From contig CAYGZL010000149.1 in NCBI GenBank assembly GCA_964354345.1, forward strand, positions 1-29,103: a stretch of DNA of 29,103 nt. Direction: 5' to 3'. Made by a program: the position numbers and the translations under genes. This DNA is from CAYGZL01 sp964354345 (GTDB lineage Bacteria > Chloroflexota > Anaerolineae > Anaerolineales > UBA4823). The notes beneath the pieces are model-generated. The model saw only the letters and a program-made list of their open reading frames with translations. It was not told the origin of the DNA and did no database searches. Numbering within the stretch: the first letter of the stretch is position 1; every line of letters starts with the position of its first letter. Positions 23,058-29,103 of this stretch are shown here, piece after piece.

Positions 23058-24677
23058 ATGTGGTACAAAAACGCGATTTTCTATGAAGTCTATGTACGGG
23101 CTTTCTGTGACAGTAATGGCGATGGACACGGCGACCTGCCCGGCCTGCTGACGAAGCTGGATTACCTGCAAGAGTTGGGTGTGGACTGCCTGTGGCTCCT
23201 GCCGATCTACCCCTCCCCGCTGCGCGACGACGGCTACGATATCGCCGATTACTATAAAATCCTCCCCACTTATGGCACTCTGGAGAACCTGAGGGCTTTG
23301 CTGGCGGCGGCTCACGCGCGGGGGATGCATGTCATCGCTGACCTGGTGCTCAACCATACCTCCGACCAGCATCCCTGGTTCCAGGCTGCTCGGGCAAGTC
23401 GACAATCGCCCTACCGGGACTACTATGTCTGGTCGGACGACGATCGTAAATATCGTGACGCCCGCATCATCTTCGTGGATACCGAGAAGTCAAACTGGAG
23501 CTGGGATCCGGTCGCCGGGCAGTATTACTGGCATCGCTTCTACGCCTCCCAGCCAGACCTGAACTTCGATAATCCGGCAGTCCAGGCAGAGATGCTGCGC
23601 GTGGCACTATTCTGGCTCGACTTAGGCATAGACGGCTTCCGGGCAGACGCGGTGCCGTATCTCTTTGAGCGCGAAGGCACCAACTGCGAAAATCTTCCCG
23701 AGACGCATGCCTACCTGAAGCGCTTGCGAAAGTTTATCGCTGAGCGCTATCCCCAGGCGGTGCTGCTGTGTGAAGCAAACCAATGGCCGGAAGATGTGCG
23801 CCCTTACTTTGGCGATGGCGATGAATTTCAACTGGGTTTCCACTTCCCGGTCATGCCGCGCATTTACATGGCTTTACGCCAGGGGGAGCGCACACCGATC
23901 GAGTGGATCTTAAACCGCACCCCACCCATTCCGGAAAACTGCCAGTGGTGCACCTTCTTGCGCAACCATGATGAGCTGACGCTGGAGATGGTTACACCCC
24001 AGGAGCGGCAATGGATGTGGCAGGAGTACGCTCCTGAGCCGCGCATGCGGCTTAACCTGGGTATCCGCCGCCGCCTGGCGCCCTTACTCGATAACGACCG
24101 GCGCAAGATCGAGCTGGCTTATGCACTGCTCTTCAGTTTGCCCGGCTCGCCGATTATCTATTATGGCGATGAGATCGGCATGGGCGATAATATCGATTTA
24201 CCCGATCGTAATGGGGTACGTACGCCGATGCAGTGGAGCGACCAGCCTGACGCCGGTTTTACTGCCCCCGCCACTCCGGCTGACCGCCTGTACACACCAC
24301 TGATTGGCAGTGAATTATATGCTCCGTCATCGGTCAATGTGGCTGCCCAACAAAACGATCCCGGATCGCTGTGGCACACCTTGCGGCGCATGATCCAGGT
24401 GCGTAAGGCGCATGCTGTCTTCGGTTGGGGTGGGTTGGAATGGGTGGATATTGAAAATAAAGCCCTTGCTGCCTATTGGCGTATTTACCAGGCAGAGCGC
24501 TTGCTGATCCTGAACAACCTGTCCAGCGCGCCACAAAAGATCGCCCTGGAATGGCCGGCTCCGTCTGCCTTCGATCTACTGACAGACCAGCCTCTCTCTC
24601 TGACGGTTCCAGGTCGTCTGGAGCTGGTTTTACCTCCCTTTGGTTATCGTTGGCTCGCTTGTGGAAGAGAAAAATAG
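23058..24677 (+). CDS. treS: trehalose synthase (maltose alpha-D-glucosyltransferase), GH13
   Basis: A 539-residue alpha-amylase superfamily enzyme that interconverts maltose and trehalose. From the ATG at 23058 it begins MWYKNAIFYEVYVRAF, the standard TreS start; a longer frame upstream adds 68 unconserved residues and is rejected. GH13 catalytic residues: nucleophile D197 (DGFRADAVPY), acid/base E239 (LLCEANQWPEDV) and D305 (FLRNHDELTLEM). SPLRDDGYDIADYY, LVLNHTSDQHPWF and EREGTNCENLPETHA are TreS hallmarks. A C-terminal beta-domain follows (about 440-539). There is no maltokinase fusion. It lies 18 bases upstream of the fructokinase gene. In this neighbourhood it may link maltose or glucan breakdown to trehalose, the osmoprotectant and carbon store. 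Confidence 0.95.
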   Translation: MWYKNAIFYEVYVRAFCDSNGDGHGDLPGLLTKLDYLQELGVDCLWLLPIYPSPLRDDGYDIADYYKILPTYGTLENLRALLAAAHARGMHVIADLVLNHTSDQHPWFQAARASRQSPYRDYYVWSDDDRKYRDARIIFVDTEKSNWSWDPVAGQYYWHRFYASQPDLNFDNPAVQAEMLRVALFWLDLGIDGFRADAVPYLFEREGTNCENLPETHAYLKRLRKFIAERYPQAVLLCEANQWPEDVRPYFGDGDEFQLGFHFPVMPRIYMALRQGERTPIEWILNRTPPIPENCQWCTFLRNHDELTLEMVTPQERQWMWQEYAPEPRMRLNLGIRRRLAPLLDNDRRKIELAYALLFSLPGSPIIYYGDEIGMGDNIDLPDRNGVRTPMQWSDQPDAGFTAPATPADRLYTPLIGSELYAPSSVNVAAQQNDPGSLWHTLRRMIQVRKAHAVFGWGGLEWVDIENKALAAYWRIYQAERLLILNNLSSAPQKIALEWPAPSAFDLLTDQPLSLTVPGRLELVLPPFGYRWLACGREK

Positions 24678-24695
24678 TCTAAGCAGGAGATTAGC

Positions 24696-25595
24696 ATGAG
24701 TCCATTGTATGCAGGTATTGAGGCGGGAGGAACCAAGTTTGTCGTCGCGGTCGGCGCCGGTCCAGGCGATCTGCGCGCCGAGACACGCTTTCCAACCACC
24801 ACGCCCGCCGAGACGATGCAGCGCACGCTCGAGTTCCTGCGTCAGCAGCAGGAGCTCCATGGTACGTTAACAGCCATTGGCGTTTCCTCTTTCGGACCAG
24901 TCGATCCGAACCCGGCTTCGCCCACCTTTGGCTACATCACCACCACCCCCAAACCGGGTTGGGCGCAGTTCAACTTCATTGGCGCTCTACGGCAGGTCTT
25001 CCCGCTGCCGGTTGGCTTCGACACGGATGTCAACGGTGCGGCGTTGGGGGAGGGTCGCTGGGGCGCAGCGCAAGGTCTGGATACCTTTCTGTACCTGACG
25101 GTGGGCACCGGCATCGGCGGTGGGGGGCTGGCAAACGGCAAGCTGATCCATGGCCTGTTGCACCCCGAGATGGGCCACCTGCGCATACCGCACGACTGGA
25201 CGGCTGATCCATTCCCGGGCACCTGCCCCTATCATGGCGACTGCTTCGAGGGGCTGGCCAGCGGTCCGGCGATGGAGAAGCGCTGGGGCGCCCGCGCCGA
25301 GAACCTGCCCACCGGTCACCCTGCCTGGGAGTTGGAAGCCACCTACCTGTCGCTGGCGCTGAATAACTTCATCCTGACCTTCGGGCCGCAACGCATCATT
25401 ATTGGCGGCGGGGTGATGTCCCAACCGCAACTTTTCTCACTGGTGCGGCATAAAGTGCAGACGCTGCTCAATGGCTATTTGCAGGTATCCCAAATCCTGG
25501 ACGGCATCGAGTCCTACATCGTTCCACCTGCCCTGGGCAGCCGCAGTGGTGTGCTGGGCGGAATTGCCCTGGCTGAACTGGCAGGTAAGCGTTAA
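24696..25595 (+). CDS. ROK-family fructokinase
   Basis: A 299-residue sugar kinase. Motifs: GIEAGGTKFVVAVG (phosphate 1, 7-20), SFGPVD (65-70), TTPKPGW (83-89), FDTDVNGAALGEGRWG with catalytic D111, the ATP loop GTGIGGG (137-143), and zinc ligands H161, C177, H180 and C183 in the segment HLRIPHD to CPYHGDC. HPEMGH, GDCFEGLASGPA and TPKPGW mark the bacterial ROK fructokinase group (YdhR/GmuE-like), not glucokinase. It makes fructose 6-phosphate in the cytosol. AGGAG precedes the ATG. It is followed 36 bases later by amylosucrase, which frees fructose from sucrose, so enzyme and substrate source are encoded side by side. Confidence 0.93.
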   Translation: MSPLYAGIEAGGTKFVVAVGAGPGDLRAETRFPTTTPAETMQRTLEFLRQQQELHGTLTAIGVSSFGPVDPNPASPTFGYITTTPKPGWAQFNFIGALRQVFPLPVGFDTDVNGAALGEGRWGAAQGLDTFLYLTVGTGIGGGGLANGKLIHGLLHPEMGHLRIPHDWTADPFPGTCPYHGDCFEGLASGPAMEKRWGARAENLPTGHPAWELEATYLSLALNNFILTFGPQRIIIGGGVMSQPQLFSLVRHKVQTLLNGYLQVSQILDGIESYIVPPALGSRSGVLGGIALAELAGKR

Positions 25596-25631
25596 TTTCA
25601 CAGACGCTGAGACACAAAGGCGCAATTATTT

Positions 25632-27587
25632 ATGGAACCAACCCCTCACCAAACGCAAGTTACGCTACAAAGGCTCTGGCCGAGGATTGAGAGCCGTTAT
25701 TCTGCCCAGGCCGCGGTTGACCCGGTTGCCTGGAATGTCTTCCATCACCGCCTGGTAGCCCATTTCCCAACCCTCTTCCGTCTGTATGCCGATTTATACG
25801 CCGACCAGTATGATTTCTTTTATCATCTGGAAGACCTGCTGGTGGCGCTGGCCCAATCCTGGTTCGACCGCTCCATTGATCTACGCCAGCTCGACGCGGC
25901 GCGTGAGGCTGATCCGCAGTGGTTTCACTCGCACAAGATGCTGGGCGGAGTGTGCTATGTTGACCTGTTCGCCGGCAACCTGGAGGGTATTCGCGCTCGC
26001 ATCCCTTACTTCAAAGAGTTGGGCCTGACCTACCTGCACCTGATGCCTTTCTTTAAGGTACCTCAGCCGGAAAACGATGGCGGTTACGCCGTCAGCAGCT
26101 ACCGGGAGGTCAATCCCTCCATGGGGACGATGGAGCAACTGGCAGAATTATCCCGCGAGCTCCGCCAGGAAGGCATCAGCCTGGTGGTGGACCTGGTTTT
26201 CAACCACACCGCCGATAATCATGAATGGGCGCAGCGCGCCCTGGCTGGCGACCTGGAAGCGCAATCTTACTATCGCATCTTCCCCGACCGCAAGATGCCC
26301 GACGCTTACGAGCGCCATCTGCGCGAGATCTTCCCCGACGAGCAGCGCCTGGTCAGGCGTACTGCTTCTTTCACCTACCGCTCCGAGCTCAACGCCTGGG
26401 TGTGGACCACTTTTCATCACTACCAGTGGGACCTGGACTATGCCAACCCGGCCGTCTTCAACCGTATGGCTGAGGAGATGCTCTTCCTGGCCAACCAGGG
26501 CGTGGAAGTGATCCGCCTGGACGCGGTGGCTTTCATCTGGAAGAAGCTCGGTACGGTGTGCGAGAGCCTTCCGCAGGCGCACCAGATAATCCAGGCCTTC
26601 AATGCCTGCTGCCGCATCGCCGCCCCGGCATTGCTGTTCAAATCCGAGGCGATTGTCCATCCTGATGAGGTGGCTCGTTACATCAGCCTGGGCGAATGTC
26701 AGCTCTCCTACAATCCACTGCTGATGGCGCTGTTGTGGAACACCATTGCCACGCGCGAAGTCAATCTGTTGGACCAGGCCCTGCGTGAACGTTTTCGCAC
26801 CGCGCCCGGCTGCGCCTGGGTCAACTATGTGCGCTGCCATGACGACATCGGCTGGACCTTCTCCGACGAAGACGCCGCCCGGTTGGGGATCAACGGCTAT
26901 GAGCACCGCCGCTTCCTGAATAGCTTCTACACCGGGCGCTTCAAGGGCAGCTTTGCACGCGGCCTGCCATTTCAAGAGAATCCCCGCACCGGCGATGCGC
27001 GTATCTCCGGCTCCTGCGCTGCGCTGGCCGGATTGGAGAAAGCCACGCGTGAGGAGACGGCTGGCGAGGTTGATCTGGCCATCCGGCGCATCCTGCTCAT
27101 CCACGGCATCATCCTCACGGTCGGCGGCATCCCGTTGATCTACCTGGGCGACGAGATCGGCACGCTCAACGATTACTCCTACCGCGACGATCCCGCCAGG
27201 GCTGGCGACAGCCGTTGGGTGCACCGTCCCTCCGCTGACGCGGCTCGTTACGTCCGCCGCACCGACCCCACCACTGTCGAGGGGCGCGTCTACCTGGGCT
27301 TACGCCGGTTGATCGCCCTGCGCGCCGCCAACCCGGTTTTCTCGGGCAATGACCTGCAGGTGATGAACCTGGGCAATCCGCATGTCCTGGGTTACGTGCG
27401 TTCCTCCGCCGGGCAGCGCGCCCTGGTATTAGCCAACTTCTCCGAGCAGCCGCAGACAGTGCCGGCCAATCTGCTGCGTCTGTATGGGATGAGCTACTCC
27501 TTCAATGATCTGGTGCGGGGTGAGCCGCTTTCGATAATGGATTTGGTGCTGGAGCCGCTCGGGTTCCTGTGCTTGCAGCCCATTTGA
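25632..27587 (+). CDS. amylosucrase, GH13 subfamily 4
   Basis: A 651-residue GH13 enzyme that uses sucrose as glucosyl donor to extend an alpha-1,4-glucan, releasing fructose. The helical N-terminal domain (about 1-95) is typical of amylosucrase. The barrel carries NDGGYAVSSYREV (148-160), VVDLVFNHTADNHEW, nucleophile D297 (VIRLDAVAFIWK), acid/base E339 (LLFKSEAIVHP), H403-D404 (VRCHDDIGWTF) and the amylosucrase stretch SRWVHRP (527-533). Close relatives are sucrose hydrolases, which share most motifs, so strict glucan synthesis is not proven. No signal peptide. Base composition looks richer in G and C at third positions than in the kinase or phosphorylase genes. No upstream promoter is visible in the 36-base gap, so it likely shares the treS transcript. 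Confidence 0.93.
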   Translation: MEPTPHQTQVTLQRLWPRIESRYSAQAAVDPVAWNVFHHRLVAHFPTLFRLYADLYADQYDFFYHLEDLLVALAQSWFDRSIDLRQLDAAREADPQWFHSHKMLGGVCYVDLFAGNLEGIRARIPYFKELGLTYLHLMPFFKVPQPENDGGYAVSSYREVNPSMGTMEQLAELSRELRQEGISLVVDLVFNHTADNHEWAQRALAGDLEAQSYYRIFPDRKMPDAYERHLREIFPDEQRLVRRTASFTYRSELNAWVWTTFHHYQWDLDYANPAVFNRMAEEMLFLANQGVEVIRLDAVAFIWKKLGTVCESLPQAHQIIQAFNACCRIAAPALLFKSEAIVHPDEVARYISLGECQLSYNPLLMALLWNTIATREVNLLDQALRERFRTAPGCAWVNYVRCHDDIGWTFSDEDAARLGINGYEHRRFLNSFYTGRFKGSFARGLPFQENPRTGDARISGSCAALAGLEKATREETAGEVDLAIRRILLIHGIILTVGGIPLIYLGDEIGTLNDYSYRDDPARAGDSRWVHRPSADAARYVRRTDPTTVEGRVYLGLRRLIALRAANPVFSGNDLQVMNLGNPHVLGYVRSSAGQRALVLANFSEQPQTVPANLLRLYGMSYSFNDLVRGEPLSIMDLVLEPLGFLCLQPI

Positions 27588-27620
27588 TAATCGTAGAAAA
27601 ATTCATTAGACAATGCTAAT

Positions 27621-27649
27621 TTGACAAAATCCATAAGATTTAGTAGATT
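27621..27649 (+). promoter_or_regulatory. promoter of the SafE-like/HMA locus
   Basis: TTGACA (27621-27626) matches the -35 consensus, and TAGATT (27644-27649) follows after 17 bases. Transcription would start near 27656, inside the inverted repeat at 27651-27678. Confidence 0.68.
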
Positions 27650-27650
27650 A

Positions 27651-27678
27651 TATTTACCCCCGAGCGGTGGGGTAAATA
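27651..27678. promoter_or_regulatory. inverted repeat resembling a CsoR/RcnR-family operator
   Basis: TATTTACCCC (27651-27660) and GGGGTAAATA (27669-27678) are exact complements with an 8-base spacer. A TACCCC...GGGGTA core flanked by AT-rich bases is the known pattern of operators of copper-sensing CsoR-family repressors. It covers the expected transcription start, a normal place for repression. As RNA it could also form a 10-bp hairpin in the leader, but no T run follows. Confidence 0.55.
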
Positions 27679-27688
27679 AGGCTACTCA

Positions 27689-28834
27689 ATGGAACAAATT
27701 ATCTTAGCTTTTATCACTGGTCTGACCACTGGTGGATTGAGCTGCCTGGCTGTGCAAGGCGGGCTGCTGGCCAACTCACTCGCCCACCAGATTGAGCACG
27801 ATCTCAGCCAGTCTCCCCAACCAGGTACACAGGCGGGCAAGGGTACCGTCAGGCGATTCCAGCAATCAGCCACACGATCAGCACCGGTAGTCTCAGCAGC
27901 GTTGAATCCAGCCGCGCCGATTGCACTCTTCTTGCTGGCGAAAATCGTCGCCTACACCTTGTTGGGTGGGTTGCTGGGTCTGGTTGGCTCGTTCTTGACG
28001 TTAAGCCCGCTTGCGCGCGCCATCTTGTTAATCGCCATCGGCGTATTTATGTTAGGCAACGGCTTACGGATGTTGAATGTCCACCCAATTACCCGCTATT
28101 TCAACCTGGAGCCGCCGAAATTTATCACCCGCTTCATCCGGCGCCTGGCAAAAAAAACCGGTCAAGATCAGCCAGTCGACGCAATTAACCAGCCAACCGA
28201 TCTGATCGCCCCATTATTCCTCGGCGCGCTGACTGTGCTCATCCCGTGCGGAGTGACCCAGGCGATGATGGCGACCGCGTTGGGCACTGGTAACCCGGCG
28301 CAGGGTGCCGCATTGATGTTTGCATTCACCCTCGGCACGAGCCCGGTCTTTTTCATCATCGCTTACCTGGCGACCCGCCTTGGCGCCCGCCTGGAGAAGT
28401 ACTTCTTGCGCTTTGTGGCAGTGGTGGTGTTGGTCCTGGGTTTACTTTCGTTAAACAATGGCCTGAATCTGATCGGCTCGCCGCTCTCACTCAATAACCT
28501 CACCCGTGGGTTGTTCCCAGCCGTCGAATCCTCCACCAACCTGTCTCTGGGTAGCTCAACGGAGGCGGGTGTGCTGCAACTGAAAGTAGCGAATAATGGC
28601 TACTTTCCCGCCCTGCTGCATGCAAAATCCAACCAGTCACTGTCCCTGCAACTGGTGACGGATAAAACGTTTTCATGTGCGCGTGACTTTGTCATCCCGG
28701 TGCTGAAATACTACCGATTATTACCCGCCACCGGGCGGATCAGTGTGACGATCCCGCCCCAGAAACCCGGCACAATCATGCGGTTCACCTGTTCGATGGG
28801 CATGTACACGGGACAGATTGTATTCGATAACTGA
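27689..28834 (+). CDS. TauE/SafE-like (DsbD_2-type) membrane protein with cupredoxin-like C-terminal domain
   Basis: A 381-residue protein. The N-terminal part has about six membrane segments in two related halves, each with a Cys in a Gly-rich turn: GGLSCLAVQGGLL (C19) and LIPCGVTQAMM (C187). This is the layout of the DsbD_2/UreH-like branch often labelled sulfite exporter. Residues 37-75 form a hydrophilic loop. After the last helix (about 260) comes a soluble domain (about 290-381) with SCARDFVIP (C330) and MRFTCSMGMYTGQIVF (C368, M370, M372), the Cys/Met pattern of cupredoxin-like domains that accompany copper transporters. It is thus a probable copper-handling protein. The TauE/SafE name should not be read as sulfite export. 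An HMA-domain gene follows 78 bases downstream. Confidence 0.85.
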   Translation: MEQIILAFITGLTTGGLSCLAVQGGLLANSLAHQIEHDLSQSPQPGTQAGKGTVRRFQQSATRSAPVVSAALNPAAPIALFLLAKIVAYTLLGGLLGLVGSFLTLSPLARAILLIAIGVFMLGNGLRMLNVHPITRYFNLEPPKFITRFIRRLAKKTGQDQPVDAINQPTDLIAPLFLGALTVLIPCGVTQAMMATALGTGNPAQGAALMFAFTLGTSPVFFIIAYLATRLGARLEKYFLRFVAVVVLVLGLLSLNNGLNLIGSPLSLNNLTRGLFPAVESSTNLSLGSSTEAGVLQLKVANNGYFPALLHAKSNQSLSLQLVTDKTFSCARDFVIPVLKYYRLLPATGRISVTIPPQKPGTIMRFTCSMGMYTGQIVFDN

Positions 28835-28912
28835 CCTGAAGCGCTGAGTGAGTATTCAGGCCCCGAACATAAGTTTGCTTCACAAGTATCATTCACCATG
28901 ACATAACCAACC

Positions 28913-29103
28913 ATGATAAAAAGAACGTTTCGGATCAGCGATATGCACTGCAGCAATTGCGCCATCGCGATTGAGAGCCTGGAAGACGAGTTGCCGGGCG
29001 TGAAAAGCATCTCGGTCAGCTATGCCAAAAGCCAGATGGTGGTGGAGTTCGATGAAACTAAAATCAATCCGCAGGCAATCGTGGCGGCGGTGAAAAATGT
29101 GGG
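28913..29103 (+). CDS. heavy-metal-associated (HMA) domain protein, cut by right window edge
   Basis: From the ATG at 28913 an open frame of 63 codons runs off the window. It encodes a ferredoxin-like HMA domain: strand KRTFRISD, metal site MHCSNC (M11, C13, C16), helix AIAIESLEDELPGV, strands KSISVSYAKSQMVVEFD, and the second helix INPQAIVAAVKNVG. The Cys pair binds Cu(I) or another soft metal. It may be a free copper chaperone (CopZ-like) of about 70 residues or the first domain of a copper P-type ATPase; the missing 3' end would decide. Context with the cupredoxin-tailed membrane protein and the CsoR-like site favours copper. Confidence 0.85.
   Translation, partial: MIKRTFRISDMHCSNCAIAIESLEDELPGVKSISVSYAKSQMVVEFDETKINPQAIVAAVKNV

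Noticed and set aside
26148..27224. Long minus-strand open frame (358 codons) opposite amylosucrase
   Set aside because: It lies fully inside a secure GH13 gene whose G/C-rich third positions suppress stops on the other strand, and its translation shows no recognisable family.
28836..28862. Hairpin CCTGAA...TTCAGG after the SafE-like gene as a terminator
   Set aside because: Only a 6-bp stem with a 14-base loop and no following T run; it would also separate two genes that probably work together.
1..29103. CRISPR arrays, tRNA or rRNA genes, insertion sequences
   Set aside because: No regularly spaced direct repeats, cloverleaf sequences with CCA ends, conserved rRNA stretches, transposase motifs or paired terminal repeats were seen. 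The window reads as ordinary chromosomal operons.

Overview
The window looks like a chromosomal segment of a Gram-positive-like, non-proteobacterial bacterium. The best guess is Chloroflexota, class Anaerolineae. The pointers are a T-box leader in front of a solitary TrpB2-type enzyme, a very large Ser/Thr kinase fused to an ATPase and TPR array, a HEAT-repeat protein, a PDH-type E1alpha/E1beta/E2 cluster, roughly 55% GC, and promoters that match TTGACA/TATAAT well, some of them placed for leaderless transcripts. This placement is inference; no rRNA or other marker gene is present. I see no transposase, phage gene, CRISPR array or tRNA gene.

Layout. (1) 1-4384, minus strand: an operon of GH130 beta-mannoside phosphorylase, GH65 alpha-glucoside phosphorylase, beta-phosphoglucomutase and a YesL/DUF624-like membrane protein that runs off the left edge. 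It converts disaccharides into sugar phosphates with inorganic phosphate instead of ATP. (2) 4492-6501, plus strand: thyA and folA (4-base overlap), then a HEAT-repeat protein. (3) 6528-7226, minus: a GT2 glycosyltransferase. (4) 7296-9068, plus: a consensus promoter, a tryptophan-specific T-box leader and a TrpB2-type tryptophan synthase beta chain, ended by a 15-bp hairpin shared with the convergent operon. (5) 13120-9130, minus: MFS transporter, site-2 protease with CBS domains, CPA2-type Na+/H+ antiporter and a PII-like protein, tightly packed. (6) 13172-13741, minus: an unrecognised protein. (7) 13959-19548, plus: a GH63-like glycosidase, then a 1253-residue kinase-ATPase-TPR protein. (8) 22804-19561, minus: pdhA, pdhB and the E2 gene. 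(9) 23058-27587, plus: trehalose synthase, ROK fructokinase and amylosucrase, a sucrose/maltose/trehalose/alpha-glucan module. (10) 27621-29103, plus: a promoter overlapping a CsoR-like inverted repeat, a SafE-like membrane protein with a cupredoxin-like tail, and the start of a heavy-metal-associated (MxCxxC) protein cut by the right edge; together a probable copper-handling locus.

Theme. Much of the window concerns alpha-glucoside, beta-mannoside, sucrose and trehalose metabolism. GH65 plus beta-PGM deliver glucose 6-phosphate; amylosucrase releases fructose for the fructokinase; TreS interconverts maltose and trehalose; PDH carries pyruvate to acetyl-CoA. The clearest regulatory element is the T-box: specifier UGG, acceptor-pairing bases UGGC matching the GCCA end of bacterial tRNA-Trp, and mutually exclusive antiterminator and terminator helices that can be drawn by hand. 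The less understood parts are the PII-like/antiporter/S2P-CBS/MFS operon, the extra terminator-like hairpin inside the T-box leader, and the palindrome between the PDH and TreS operons.
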